Notes under the pieces: model-generated
What the model saw: the letters and a program-made list of their open reading frames with translations, nothing else
Databases searched by the model: none
Told to the model about the DNA's origin: nothing
Source of the DNA: a virus
DNA: 41,576 bases
Reading direction: 5' to 3' (one strand)
Virus record (IMG/VR): IMGVR_UViG_3300025065_000015
Coordinates: 1 to 41,576 of that record
Program-made: the position numbers and the translations under genes
Shown: positions 1 to 7,387 of the stretch, in pieces
How positions within the stretch are numbered: position 1 is the stretch's first letter
Layout: every line of letters starts with the position of its first letter

Positions 1-1
1 A

Positions 2-127
2 GGGTCGGCAGCAAGGTCGGCAGCAAGGTGGGCAGCATGGTCGGCAGGGTCGGCAGCAAGGTGGGCAGCATGGTCGGCAGCAAGGTCGGCAGCAGAGTCG
101 GCAGAGTCGGCAGCAAGGTTGGCAGAG
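2..127 (+). repeat. Degenerate codon repeat (left part)
   Basis: The unit is tcg-gca-gca followed by agg, tgg or gag, with frequent single-base swaps between the Arg and Trp codons. It is in frame with the partial coding sequence. The same repeat occupies the right end of the window. Confidence 0.9.
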
Positions 128-172
128 AAAGAATGGCAGATTCAGAAACTAAGGCAATTACTCAGTCAATAA
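2..172 (+). CDS. C-terminal end of the Ala-rich repeat protein (partial)
   Basis: The open frame entering from the left edge reads as repeats of Ser-Ala-Ala-Arg, Trp-Ala-Ala and Ala-Glu-Ser, then a short charged tail ending in a leucine-rich helix and TAA. The vocabulary and frame style match the gene running off the right edge (41019-41576), so this is probably its 3' end in a circular molecule. The two parts do not join exactly: the right edge ends on a complete codon, while this frame begins at base 2, so at least some repeat sequence is missing or mis-assembled at the junction. TAA is followed at once by the Shine-Dalgarno site of the next gene. Confidence 0.75.
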   Translation, partial: GSAARSAARWAAWSAGSAARWAAWSAARSAAESAESAARLAEKEWQIQKLRQLLSQ

Positions 173-181
173 AGGAGAAAT

Positions 182-532
182 ATGGGCGTGGCTGAAATGA
201 CCCAACTACGCGACGGCATCCTGTCGATCATCCGGCACGGCCGGGAGAACGCTATCACTGGCAAGGCGCTCGCCGTCGCCTTGGATGAATCCAACGACCG
301 CAGAATCCGCCTAGTGATCCGGGGCCTGATCCGCGAGGGAATCCCCATAGCATCAGCGACCGACGGGGAGCCACGCGGGTTTTTTATTGCCCGGAATCAG
401 GCCGAGGTCAAGCACTACCGGGCGTCTTTGCATTCTAGGCTAGTTGAGGACGCCTACCGGTTGAGGGACTTCACGCGGGCTTATCAGGGCTATGAGTACC
501 ATGAGGAGCCGGTGCAGTTACCACTTTTATAA
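182..532 (+). CDS. Winged-helix-like phage protein, 116 aa
   Basis: Start ATG is preceded by AAGGAGA at good spacing, right after the stop of the upstream gene. Residues 15-70 form a plausible winged helix: a first helix, a short turn at Ala-Ile-Thr-Gly, a recognition helix around Asp-Arg-Arg-Ile-Arg, then a Gly-rich wing ending in a Phe-Phe-Ile-Ala strand. The C-terminal half is helical and charged. Small proteins of this plan are common in phage early operons near replication and recombination genes, usually without proven role. DNA binding is an inference from the fold-like pattern. The exact family is not recognised. Confidence 0.7.
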   Translation: MGVAEMTQLRDGILSIIRHGRENAITGKALAVALDESNDRRIRLVIRGLIREGIPIASATDGEPRGFFIARNQAEVKHYRASLHSRLVEDAYRLRDFTRAYQGYEYHEEPVQLPLL

Positions 533-542
533 GGAGGTTCAC

Positions 543-743
543 ATGTTAGTCAAATATTTCCAAGACTCTATCATACTGCAACCTGAAAATGTGACAGGTG
601 GGTATGACCATGAGGATATCCGGGAAAACTGCGTGAGACGGATGCCCATCATTAACTGGATGCCCTATGAGGTATGGGAAGTGATGGCCCCGCAGTATGC
701 ACAGAGACACGAAAGGCCAGCATTTTTCAGGCATAAAAACTAA
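543..743 (+). CDS. Hypothetical protein, 66 aa
   Basis: ATG at 543 has a perfect AAGGAGG site 5 bases upstream. That makes it preferable to the earlier in-frame ATG at 492, which lies within the preceding gene and lacks such a site. The product is soluble with several aromatic residues (Trp-Met-Pro-Tyr-Glu-Val-Trp). No family is recognised. It sits in a tight run of small early genes, so co-transcription is likely. Confidence 0.65.
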   Translation: MLVKYFQDSIILQPENVTGGYDHEDIRENCVRRMPIINWMPYEVWEVMAPQYAQRHERPAFFRHKN

Positions 744-765
744 ATATAGCAAAGGAATGGAGGAA

Positions 766-954
766 ATGAGTATATATAAAGGAAAGGACCAGAGATCGGA
801 GGCTACTCACCTCAACGATTCCGGCCCTCACCACAGTTATCTTATTATACCACAATACGACTTTTCAGACGAGGAACGACACGCAGATGTAAGCCCAACT
901 ATCGGGGATATGCAAAATTATTTGGAGGAAGAAGATGACAACCCAAGTACCTAA
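766..954 (+). CDS. Hypothetical acidic protein, 62 aa
   Basis: ATG 766 is chosen because AAGGA at 752-756 lies nine bases upstream. ATG 757 in the same frame is possible but has almost no spacer. The product is acidic, ending in a Glu/Asp-rich tail, and its 3' end overlaps the start of the exonuclease gene by 20 bases, which suggests translational coupling. It may be a small accessory of the recombination genes, but this rests on position only. Confidence 0.55.
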   Translation: MSIYKGKDQRSEATHLNDSGPHHSYLIIPQYDFSDEERHADVSPTIGDMQNYLEEEDDNPST

Positions 955-1900
955 ATACGTTCTGACAGATGAAATGAGCCGTGAGGAATGGTTGGGATTT
1001 CGACAGTTAGGAATAGGCGGGAGTGATGCGGGTGCGGTGTTGGGTCTCTCAGACTATCGTACCCAGTATGACGTATGGGAAGACAAGATTGCTCCTGTGC
1101 CTATCGAGATTCCAGACAATGACCGTATGGAGTGGGGCAGAAGGTTAGAGGATACGGTTGCTCAAGCGTGGCAAGACAAGACCGGAATGGAAATCAGGAG
1201 AGACAACAAGATCAGATTCCACCCTACAATACCTTATCTACTGGTCAACTTGGACAGGGTGATAGTTGCGATTGATGACCGTGGACCCGGAGTGTTAGAG
1301 GTCAAGACGGCAGATGAATGGACAATGGACTCATGGGAGCAGGGGATTCCTTTATACTACTATGCTCAAGTCCAACACGAACTCCTGGTAACTGGTTACA
1401 AGTGGGGCGAGTTAGCCGTACTGTTTGGTAAGCATCATTTCAAAAGATACGACTATGTGTATGACGAACTCTTTTGGGAAACCGGACTCGATGTTTATGT
1501 TGACTTTTGGGTGAACCATGTAATGACCAAAGAACCACCCGAATGCAGAACTCAATCAGACCTCAACAAGAGATATCCGTGGGGTGAGGAAGGGATGGAG
1601 AAACACGCCGACGCAGAGATGTTGAAAGAAATCAAGGAAGCTGAGTACATGAAGGAACTCGCTGCGGGAATGGCGAAGGACCGAGACAAACAGTACGTCA
1701 AGATCAAGAACTTCATGGGTGACGCTGAGTTTCTTGTGGAAGTGGACGAGGATACAGGCCAACCTGTTATCCTAGCCACCTATAAAGGAACAAAGCCGAA
1801 ACCCGCAGAGGCTTGCCCTCAGTGCGGTTGTGAGGTGAGGCCACCTTCAAAGCATGGTAGTCGAAGATTTAATTTAAAGGGGGGAATCGATGGTAACTGA
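935..1900 (+). CDS. YqaJ-type (lambda exonuclease-like) recombination nuclease, 321 aa
   Basis: This is likely a 5'-3' double-strand DNA exonuclease of the PD-(D/E)XK class working with an annealing protein. It carries the YqaJ hallmarks in order: Gly-Ile-Gly-Gly-Ser-Asp-Ala near residue 27, a Trp-Gly-Arg-Arg-Leu-Glu helix near 67, the catalytic Asp in Asn-Leu-Asp-Arg (107), Glu-Val-Lys at 122-124, and a downstream Gln-rich helix (Ala-Gln-Val-Gln-His) near 145. The C-terminus adds a Cys-Pro-Gln-Cys zinc-ribbon-like end. GGAGGAAG precedes the ATG. The next gene overlaps its 3' end, fitting an exonuclease/annealase pair. Confidence 0.9.
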   Translation: MTTQVPKYVLTDEMSREEWLGFRQLGIGGSDAGAVLGLSDYRTQYDVWEDKIAPVPIEIPDNDRMEWGRRLEDTVAQAWQDKTGMEIRRDNKIRFHPTIPYLLVNLDRVIVAIDDRGPGVLEVKTADEWTMDSWEQGIPLYYYAQVQHELLVTGYKWGELAVLFGKHHFKRYDYVYDELFWETGLDVYVDFWVNHVMTKEPPECRTQSDLNKRYPWGEEGMEKHADAEMLKEIKEAEYMKELAAGMAKDRDKQYVKIKNFMGDAEFLVEVDEDTGQPVILATYKGTKPKPAEACPQCGCEVRPPSKHGSRRFNLKGGIDGN

Positions 1901-2930
1901 ATCAACAGACTTAACAGTACAGGAAAACAACTTTACTCAAGAACTGGTAGCAACAGAAGACAAACAGGAAATAGCGAGGCATGAAGCCGATGCAGAGATG
2001 AAAGCATCGATGATACTTGCTCGTCAATTCCCCCGTTCTTCAATGGTGTCTTATGGGGAACTGATGGAGTCGTGCAAGCGTCCGGGGTTTGCGGATCAGG
2101 TAACTTACACCTTCCCTCGTGGTGGTGGTTCGGTGTCTGGTCCGTCCGTTGTGTTGGCAAGGGAAGCTGCAAGATGCTGGGGAAACATTAGATATGGTGT
2201 TGACGTAACGTACGACGACCCTCACAAGCGAAAGATAAGGGCTTGGGCTTGGGATGTACAGACAAACACCAAATCGTCGTCTGAGGACGAATTTGAGAAG
2301 CTCATCTATCGGAAACAAGGCGGGTGGATAAAGCCTGACGAAAGAGATTTGAGGGAACTCACCAACCGACGCGCTGCCTTTGCTGAAAGGAACTGCTTAC
2401 TCAAACTTCTTCCTCGGGACATTATCGATGACGCTATCTCCACCGCACAGACAACCATCAAGAACAAGGTACAGGGAGATCCGAAAGGCCAGCTAAAGAA
2501 GATCATTGCAGGGTTCGCAACCTACAACGTCAAGCCTGAAATGATTGAAAAGTATCTGAGACACCCGCTTGACGAGATAGCACCCGATGAAATAGTCAAC
2601 CTGCATGGTATCTTTCAAAGTATCAAAGATGGTAACTCAACGGTTGCTGAGTATTTCCACCAGAAAGAAGAACAGGACGGACCAGCCTCGGCAGAAGGAA
2701 CGAAAGCCCCGGCAGAAGCCCTAGCGGACACACCGGAAGCCAAACGGTCAAGAAAAGGTGCTAAAGCGGACACACCGGAAGCCAAACGGTCAAGAAAAGG
2801 TGCTAAAAAAGATATGTTGATCGACCAACTCATGTCTCTGGAAGAGAACCCGGAACTCAGCAAACAGTTAGACATGGAAGCTGCACAGGAAAGGTTCGCG
2901 AACCAGTGGGGTCTAGAGTGGTCTACTTGA
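1890..2930 (+). CDS. Candidate single-strand annealing protein, 346 aa
   Basis: Start ATG follows AAAGGGGGG and overlaps the exonuclease gene by 11 bases. The central part contains Ala-Arg-Gln-Phe-Pro-Arg, a Phe-Pro-Arg-Gly-Gly-Gly motif, a 'Gly-Pro-Ser-Val-Val-Leu-Ala-Arg-Glu' helix and Trp-Gly-Asn, then an Arg-Arg-Ala-Ala-Phe-Ala-Glu-Arg helix. From memory this pattern is found in phage proteins encoded beside YqaJ nucleases, and it would fit a RecT/Erf-like annealing role; that assignment is inferred. After residue 270 there is a low-complexity Ala/Lys-rich linker with two exact 14-residue repeats, then a short helical tail. Confidence 0.65.
   Translation: MVTESTDLTVQENNFTQELVATEDKQEIARHEADAEMKASMILARQFPRSSMVSYGELMESCKRPGFADQVTYTFPRGGGSVSGPSVVLAREAARCWGNIRYGVDVTYDDPHKRKIRAWAWDVQTNTKSSSEDEFEKLIYRKQGGWIKPDERDLRELTNRRAAFAERNCLLKLLPRDIIDDAISTAQTTIKNKVQGDPKGQLKKIIAGFATYNVKPEMIEKYLRHPLDEIAPDEIVNLHGIFQSIKDGNSTVAEYFHQKEEQDGPASAEGTKAPAEALADTPEAKRSRKGAKADTPEAKRSRKGAKKDMLIDQLMSLEENPELSKQLDMEAAQERFANQWGLEWST
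2724..2807 (+). repeat. Two exact tandem 42-bp units
   Basis: Unit 1 is 2724-2765 and unit 2 is 2766-2807, identical at every base. They encode two copies of Ala-Asp-Thr-Pro-Glu-Ala-Lys-Arg-Ser-Arg-Lys-Gly-Ala-Lys in the linker of the candidate annealing protein. Full identity suggests a very recent duplication. Confidence 0.95.
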
Positions 2931-2993
2931 TAAGGAAGAGTGCTGTAAATTAGCACGATAACCTGAAGAAGCGGCAGATGAATTAACTAGAGA

Positions 2994-3284
2994 ATGAAAC
3001 GCTCCCAGTTAAAACGCAAGACACCACTCAAGAAAGTTAGCAAGAAAGCCAAGAGGATAAAGGCTGAGATGGACGCTCTAATGCCCGAACTAATGAAAAG
3101 GTCAAAAGGTCGATGTGAAAGGCCCGGCGGTTGTCAGAAGCCGTTGGGCTTTTTCATACCCGACAGAGCCGAACTAGAGCGTCATCATATCGATAAGAAC
3201 CGAAATCATAACACCCTAGCTAATGTGCTTTATCTATGTCCCTACGATCATGATACATGGGGGCATGGGTTGGTGTTGGAGTAA
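2994..3284 (+). CDS. HNH-type / zinc-finger protein, 96 aa
   Basis: The N-terminus is very basic (Lys/Arg-rich to residue 40). Then come Cys41 and Cys47, His-His at 64-65, Asn-Thr-Leu-Ala-Asn (73-77) and Leu-Cys-x-x-x-His (82-86), the spacing of a compact HNH fold with structural zinc. Phage proteins of this size include recombination endonucleases of the NinG kind and small homing-type nucleases. The setting between recombination and replication genes fits the former. No strong ribosome site is visible upstream. Confidence 0.7.
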   Translation: MKRSQLKRKTPLKKVSKKAKRIKAEMDALMPELMKRSKGRCERPGGCQKPLGFFIPDRAELERHHIDKNRNHNTLANVLYLCPYDHDTWGHGLVLE

Positions 3285-3315
3285 TGCAACTCGACTGTTA
3301 AGGAGATGAATAGAT

Positions 3316-3948
3316 ATGTCTAAGAGACTTACTGACACAGAAAAATGGAAAAAACAGTTCATAAAGGGTTTATCAACTGTTCATAAACTGTTCTTTTTGT
3401 ATATCCTAGATAGTTGTGACCATGCTGGTATTTGGCATGTCGAACCGGAAATAGCAAGCATCAGATTAAATGAAAAAATCGACATTGAGGCTGCAAAGAG
3501 GGAACTTGGTAAATATATAGTAGAGTTCGATAATGGTGAAAAGTGGTTTATCCCGTATTTTATAGAGTTTCAGTATGGGGAGTTAAATCCATTGGTTAAT
3601 GCCCATAAATCAGTAATTGAAAAATTAAGATATTACAAAATTGAACAGTTCACGAACAGTTCAGGAACTGTTATGGATAAAGATAAGGATAAAGATAAGG
3701 ATAAGGATAAGGATAAGGATAATAAGAGGTTCAAAACACCAACGGCAGAAGAGGTTAGGCAATACTGCCTTGAAAGAAATAACACCGTTAATCCTGAAAA
3801 GTGGCATGACTTCTACTCTTCAAAAGGTTGGATGGTAGGCAGTAACAAAATGAAGGATTGGCGTGCTGCGGTAAGGACATGGGAAGATGGCAAACCCCTC
3901 ACCCAACAGGAAAAAGCTCAACTTAAAGGCCCAACGGAGGAATGGTGA
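3316..3948 (+). CDS. Replication initiator / replisome organiser-like protein, 210 aa
   Basis: AAGGAGATGAATAGAT precedes the ATG. Residues 1-105 look like a winged-helix DNA-binding domain (Lys-Leu-Phe-Phe-Leu-Tyr-Ile-Leu-Asp, then a Trp-Phe-Ile-Pro-Tyr-Phe strand). A run of seven Asp-Lys pairs follows, then a C-terminal domain with Phe-Tyr-Ser-Ser-Lys-Gly-Trp-Met-Val-Gly and Met-Lys-Asp-Trp-Arg-Ala-Ala-Val-Arg-Thr-Trp, a tail typical of phage replication initiators that contact a helicase or its loader. Helicase-like genes follow directly, overlapping by a few bases. Confidence 0.75.
   Translation: MSKRLTDTEKWKKQFIKGLSTVHKLFFLYILDSCDHAGIWHVEPEIASIRLNEKIDIEAAKRELGKYIVEFDNGEKWFIPYFIEFQYGELNPLVNAHKSVIEKLRYYKIEQFTNSSGTVMDKDKDKDKDKDKDKDNKRFKTPTAEEVRQYCLERNNTVNPEKWHDFYSSKGWMVGSNKMKDWRAAVRTWEDGKPLTQQEKAQLKGPTEEW
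3676..3723 (+). repeat. GATAAR hexamer array, possible in-gene replication origin
   Basis: Seven GATAAA/GATAAG hexamers in a row plus a final GATAAT, inside the initiator gene. Iterons within the initiator gene are a common origin arrangement in phages such as lambda. The array is also explained by the Asp-Lys linker it encodes, so origin function is only a possibility. Confidence 0.45.
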
Positions 3949-4424
3949 ACCCTTGTAAAACATACGAATTTGACCATGTTCAAATGAACCCCCACTTTGA
4001 GGCGTGTGTGTTATCTAATCGGATGATTTATGCAGAAATGGGTGAGCTGTGGGATTGGCGAGGGTTGAGCGAGGATGATTTTGTGCGCACGGATTACCGT
4101 ACCGTTTACAACACTTGCTGCAAATTGGAAGCTGAGGGCAAGGAACCTACAACTGTTAACGTGATAGGGGGGTCTGGATTACCACACACCAGGGTTACCC
4201 ACATCCACAAGGTTTCGCTGCACTATGACCGATTATGGGCGACGCTTACCCGTTATGAGTACGACTTTATTGATGCACTTAAACAGGTTTCTGAGCGCAG
4301 AATTGTTCTGACGCTGGCCGATAGTATTATAGAGGCGACAACTCATTATGAAGACCCCCAACCATTCATTGAAGAACTTAAAGTGAATAAAAAGCACCGA
4401 AAGGCGAGTGTGAAGTGGAAATAG
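3942..4424 (+). CDS. DnaB helicase N-terminal-domain-like protein, 160 aa
   Basis: The first third resembles the N-terminal domain of replicative helicases: 'Glu-Ala-Cys-Val-Leu-Ser-Asn', 'Phe-Val-Arg-Thr-Asp-Tyr-Arg-Thr-Val-Tyr', then 'Leu-Glu-Ala-Glu-Gly-Lys-Glu-Pro-Thr-Thr-Val-Asn-Val'. No Walker motif is present. It lies between an initiator and a P-loop ATPase and overlaps both by a few bases. It could be the detached N-terminal domain of a split helicase, or a loader-like adaptor that kept the same fold. ATG 3942 and GTG 3945 are both usable with the GGAGG site. Confidence 0.6.
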   Translation: MVNPCKTYEFDHVQMNPHFEACVLSNRMIYAEMGELWDWRGLSEDDFVRTDYRTVYNTCCKLEAEGKEPTTVNVIGGSGLPHTRVTHIHKVSLHYDRLWATLTRYEYDFIDALKQVSERRIVLTLADSIIEATTHYEDPQPFIEELKVNKKHRKASVKWK

Positions 4425-5290
4425 ATGAGCTTTATATCGAAATTCAAGCCAACATAGACGAGTTTTTAAGTCACACTAAAACGTGGTTTCATCCTCGTGA
4501 TATATGGACCGAGTACAACATCAAGAGTGAAGAAGGGAAGCGGATAGTCAGGGTGGTCTTGGAAGACAAGGTTGTTAATGGCGAATTACAACACGAAGGG
4601 TTGAAGTATCGGGCTTACAATCGGGACTTACGAGAGATCAACTGGTTTGATGCAGATGAAACGGATTATATCCGTATGAACCTACCTTTTGGACTGAATA
4701 GGTACATCAAGCTGTTTTCTGGTGTGGTGGTGATAGCCGGTGAAACTGGTATGGGAAAATCTGCATGGATAATGGACTGCATATTTAGAAATCTGTCTTT
4801 TAATAGACCTCAATATCTGTTTGTTAATGATGCCAAGGATTCGGAACTTAAAGAAAGGATAATTGCTCTGTGTGAAAAGAATGATTGTGCTTTGCCATCG
4901 TCGGATCAATTAGTGGTATACGAGAGGTTTGATAAGTTTGGTGATGTGATTGTGAGGGATGGCCTCAACTATGTGGACTACCTTGATGTTAATGCTGAGT
5001 TTTATTCTATCGGACAAGAGATAGACGACATATTCAGGGCTACAGGAAACGGGTTGACATTCATAGCTCTTCAAAAGAACCCGAAGGAGGCTATAGGTGT
5101 TGGGGGAATTTACTCAATTAAACGATCACAGGTTTATATAGTTCTTTCCGAATCAGAGGACGAGGTGTGGTTTGGCCAGCTTCTTTTGAAGAAAACGAGG
5201 GGGAAGGTCAATAAAACACTAGACCCCACTGGTTGGAAGTGGGGGTACGACATACAGAATGGAGTTAAATTTGTAGTACAGGTGAGATAA
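4415..5290 (+). CDS. RecA-fold P-loop ATPase, DnaB C-terminal-like helicase subunit, 291 aa
   Basis: GTG start overlapping the upstream gene. Residues 1-75 form a small helical or winged segment. A RecA-type ATPase core begins near 100 with Gly-Glu-Thr-Gly-Met-Gly-Lys-Ser (109-116). 'Phe-Val-Asn-Asp-Ala-Lys-Asp-Ser-Glu-Leu-Lys' resembles the second motif of DnaB-like proteins, and 'Leu-Thr-Phe-Ile-Ala-Leu-Gln-Lys' a late core strand and sensor. It is shorter than a full DnaB (about 450 residues), and the missing N-terminal domain is supplied by the preceding gene. Probable replicative helicase or helicase-like motor. Confidence 0.7.
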   Translation: MEIDELYIEIQANIDEFLSHTKTWFHPRDIWTEYNIKSEEGKRIVRVVLEDKVVNGELQHEGLKYRAYNRDLREINWFDADETDYIRMNLPFGLNRYIKLFSGVVVIAGETGMGKSAWIMDCIFRNLSFNRPQYLFVNDAKDSELKERIIALCEKNDCALPSSDQLVVYERFDKFGDVIVRDGLNYVDYLDVNAEFYSIGQEIDDIFRATGNGLTFIALQKNPKEAIGVGGIYSIKRSQVYIVLSESEDEVWFGQLLLKKTRGKVNKTLDPTGWKWGYDIQNGVKFVVQVR

Positions 5291-5303
5291 AGGAGATGAA
5301 GTT

Positions 5304-5459
5304 ATGATGGAACTCATATTTCAAGACCCGAAAGACCCGCGACCCACTGAGGAAAACTCTGAATGGGTGGCGGTTGGCAACATTTACGGTTGGTCGGATG
5401 AAAAGGTTGAGGAAATAAAGCACAACCTTCCGAGGGAGTGTGTAAGGGGTGGTGAATGA
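5304..5459 (+). CDS. Small hypothetical protein, 51 aa
   Basis: AAGGAGATGAAGTT precedes ATG 5304. The product is soluble with Trp-Val-Ala-Val-Gly-Asn-Ile-Tyr-Gly-Trp in the middle and a Lys/Glu helix near the end. A 17-codon frame (5456-5509) overlaps its stop and could act as a coupling leader for the next gene, since both gene ends repeat the string GGTGAATGATG. No family recognised. Confidence 0.5.
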   Translation: MMELIFQDPKDPRPTEENSEWVAVGNIYGWSDEKVEEIKHNLPRECVRGGE

Positions 5460-5505
5460 TGTTACAAAACGTAGGCACATACCAACAAGTGCCGACAAGG
5501 GGTGA

Positions 5506-5874
5506 ATGATGGATAAAAAACGAATTGTCTTTTTGGAATTAGCATCTGAAATAAATTGCTGCATTTGTACATTTTGCAAGTATGCAGAGTGGGAAGCTGG
5601 CGGGTGTTGTGAGGGTTATCACATGTGTGCTCACCCTATAGAAAAACTATGCGAACAAAAAGAAGAAATCGAACCTGGGGATGATTGTTGGGGATTCCAA
5701 CCCTGTCATCCAGTTAATGTCTGCGCTGATATTGTTGGGGCTATATTGTCCCAAGGATTTAATGAATGGGCTATTCGTCCATACTCTAGAAAAGCCGTTA
5801 CTGTGTACGGTCGTGATGATGACAGAAAAGAGTCTAGGGTTCGTATAGGCCACGACGGGGGGATAACACCATGA
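5506..5874 (+). CDS. Cysteine-rich phage protein, 122 aa
   Basis: Start ATG 5506 (or 5509) follows AAGGGGTGA. The N-terminal half has about ten cysteines in the arrangement Cys-Cys-Ile-Cys-x2-Cys-Lys-Tyr-Ala-Glu-Trp, Cys-Cys, Cys-Ala-His-Pro and Asp-Asp-Cys-Trp-Gly-Phe-x-Pro, which suggests a zinc-binding module. This Cys-Lys-Tyr-Ala-Glu-Trp ... Cys-Trp-Gly-Phe signature recurs in small early proteins of uncultured phages as far as I recall; function unknown. Its stop overlaps the next start (ATGA). Confidence 0.7.
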   Translation: MMDKKRIVFLELASEINCCICTFCKYAEWEAGGCCEGYHMCAHPIEKLCEQKEEIEPGDDCWGFQPCHPVNVCADIVGAILSQGFNEWAIRPYSRKAVTVYGRDDDRKESRVRIGHDGGITP

Positions 5875-5999
5875 GCCTTGAGGAACGGATATGGGAGATA
5901 CTCGCTGTAAATGTGAGCAATGTACGTTTGCAGAATCCCTACTACGGGGAGAACTACCAGAATAGGACACTTTTGTACACTTTGCGTGGGATCGGATGA
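5871..5999 (+). CDS. Small coupled protein, 42 aa
   Basis: ATG overlaps the preceding stop (ATGA) and its own stop overlaps the next ATG in the same way, so translation is probably coupled. It begins Met-Ser-Leu-Glu-Glu-Arg-Ile-Trp-Glu-Ile, similar to the start of the 41-residue protein at 7963 (Met-Thr-Leu-Glu-Arg-Leu-Trp-Asn-Leu). Its middle contains a 21-nt segment found again at 7935-7955. Function unknown. Confidence 0.5.
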   Translation: MSLEERIWEILAVNVSNVRLQNPYYGENYQNRTLLYTLRGIG

Positions 6000-6076
6000 A
6001 AGACCAATCTTTTATGTGGAGGAAATATGTATTAGTTAAACGAGCATGGAGAAACTATGGAGTAACGGGGGTATAA
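5996..6076 (+). CDS. Very small basic peptide, 26 aa
   Basis: The frame begins with ATG overlapping the previous stop and ends one base before the GTG of the PP-loop gene. It is rich in Arg, Lys and Trp. It may be translated only to carry ribosomes to the next gene. Support comes from the overlap pattern alone. Confidence 0.3.
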   Translation: MKDQSFMWRKYVLVKRAWRNYGVTGV

Positions 6077-6077
6077 G

Positions 6078-6839
6078 GTGCAACTTAACTTTGATGGCAA
6101 AACCGGTGTAGATACAGCAATCGAGAGGTTGCAAGAGTGGGAGCCACCACGAGGGTATTGGGTTGGTTATTCAGGGGGTAAGGATTCGGAGTTAACGCTA
6201 GACTTAGTTAAAAGGGCGGGGGTTAAGTTTGATGCACATTATAGCGTGACAGGAATAGACCCGCCTGAACTTGTCCACCACATCAAAAACTACCACCCTG
6301 AAGTGGAGTTCCATCTTACGCGTCCTAGTTTCTGGTCAGTGTTACCTAAACGTGGCATCCCTCAAAGAAAAGGTCGTTGGTGTTGTGAGATGTTGAAGGA
6401 AAGTTGTGGGGAGAACCGTGTAATTGTGACGGGTGTTAGGTGGGCTGAGTCACCGCGCAGAAGAAGCACCCGCAAGGTGGTTGAAGAATGTTATCGAGAC
6501 TCAACAAAGATATATGTCAACCCGATCATTGGTTGGGAAGATTATCAGGTGTGGGATTACATCAAGAAAAACAACCTGCCTTATTGCTCACTGTATGACG
6601 AGGGTTGGGAACGCTTAGGGTGTGTGATGTGTCCGATGGTGTCTAGTGATAAAGCCAAGAGGGAGATGGAGCGTTGGCCTAAGATAGCTAATTTATGGAA
6701 GCGTGGTATTTACAAGTATTGGGAGAAAGGGACGGAAGGCACAAAGAAATTTGAAACACCTGAAGCCTTGTGGCAATGGTTCATATCTCGCAAGGGACAC
6801 GGTAAGAACGAAGACCAAATGAAATTCCATTTTGAGTAA
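6078..6839 (+). CDS. PP-loop ATPase, PAPS-reductase / DndC-like family, 253 aa
   Basis: GTG start after the GGGGGTATAAG ribosome site. The PP-loop Ser-Gly-Gly-Lys-Asp-Ser lies at residues 32-37. Further family features are Thr-Gly-Ile-Asp-Pro-Pro-Glu, Arg-Trp-Cys-Cys-Glu-Met-Leu-Lys near 99-107, Gly-Val-Arg-Trp-Ala-Glu-Ser, Asn-Pro-Ile-Ile-Gly-Trp, a Tyr-Gln-Val-Trp-Asp-Tyr-Ile helix and Gly-Cys-Val-Met-Cys-Pro. Such proteins adenylate a substrate and often move sulfur. Relatives include CysH and DndC (DNA phosphorothioation). No DndA/B/D/E-like genes are in this window, so the phage may alter DNA or RNA in another way or support host sulfur metabolism. A methyltransferase gene lies 1.2 kb downstream. 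Confidence 0.85.
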   Translation: MQLNFDGKTGVDTAIERLQEWEPPRGYWVGYSGGKDSELTLDLVKRAGVKFDAHYSVTGIDPPELVHHIKNYHPEVEFHLTRPSFWSVLPKRGIPQRKGRWCCEMLKESCGENRVIVTGVRWAESPRRRSTRKVVEECYRDSTKIYVNPIIGWEDYQVWDYIKKNNLPYCSLYDEGWERLGCVMCPMVSSDKAKREMERWPKIANLWKRGIYKYWEKGTEGTKKFETPEALWQWFISRKGHGKNEDQMKFHFE

Positions 6840-6850
6840 CGGGGGTATAG

Positions 6851-7150
6851 ATGGACACAGACATTGAGCGAAAAATCAAGGATGCCACCGAAGAGGTTTG
6901 GGAACTGTGCCGAGGGCGTAAGAAATGCCCAAGAGAGAGGGTTGAGAAACAGTTTGAGTGGATAGCATCAGCGCAAGAGAAAGTAACTAGGCAAGAGTTA
7001 AGGGGGTTTCTGGAAGAAGTTGATATAAATATTGTTCACGTGATAGTTGATTGGCTTGAAACCCAAGGGCAAGGGCAAGATATTCAGGGTGTTGCCAACG
7101 GCTTTCGGGAAATACTGGAACGACTGAAAAAGAAGTATGAGGGGGAATGA
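6851..7150 (+). CDS. Hypothetical helical protein, 99 aa
   Basis: ATG follows the same GAGTAACGGGGGTATA string that precedes the PP-loop gene. The product is charged and mostly helical, with 'Val-Trp-Glu-Leu-Cys-Arg-Gly-Arg-Lys-Lys-Cys' near the start. The stop overlaps the next start. No family recognised. Confidence 0.6.
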   Translation: MDTDIERKIKDATEEVWELCRGRKKCPRERVEKQFEWIASAQEKVTRQELRGFLEEVDINIVHVIVDWLETQGQGQDIQGVANGFREILERLKKKYEGE

Positions 7151-7356
7151 TGAGTTGGACATACAAAGTTAAATACGACAGTGATGAGTGTGCCGACAGC
7201 TATAACGATACCTACGTCATAGTGGTGACGATTGTAGGGACAACACAACACCCAATGGGATACTGTGAACTATGTAGTAAGCGGGGTCATATAGTAATGT
7301 GTATCTTTGAGAACTGCCCCTACGAGGAAAAGGAAGAAGACCGATTAATGTGGTGA
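7147..7356 (+). CDS. Mosaic small protein with Cys pairs, 69 aa
   Basis: Start ATG 7147 overlaps the previous stop and has GAGGGGGA upstream. Residues 18-33 are encoded by two exact blocks (24 and 23 nt) that also occur in the tail adaptor gene at 33478-33525, but there in the opposite order. A further 18-nt stretch recurs at 7463-7480 in another frame. The C-terminal half has Cys-Glu-Leu-Cys and a second Cys pair, perhaps a zinc ribbon. The gene looks partly assembled from copied fragments, and function is unknown. Confidence 0.5.
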   Translation: MMSWTYKVKYDSDECADSYNDTYVIVVTIVGTTQHPMGYCELCSKRGHIVMCIFENCPYEEKEEDRLMW

Positions 7357-7387
7357 GTGCATATTTACGATTGAGTGAGGTGAAAGA

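Noticed and set aside
1-127. Repeats suggestive of a CRISPR array
   Set aside because: Units are short, have no spacers and stay in one coding frame.
2940-2956. Hairpin GTGCT/AGCAC after the annealing-protein gene as terminator
   Set aside because: Five base pairs and no T-run; too weak.
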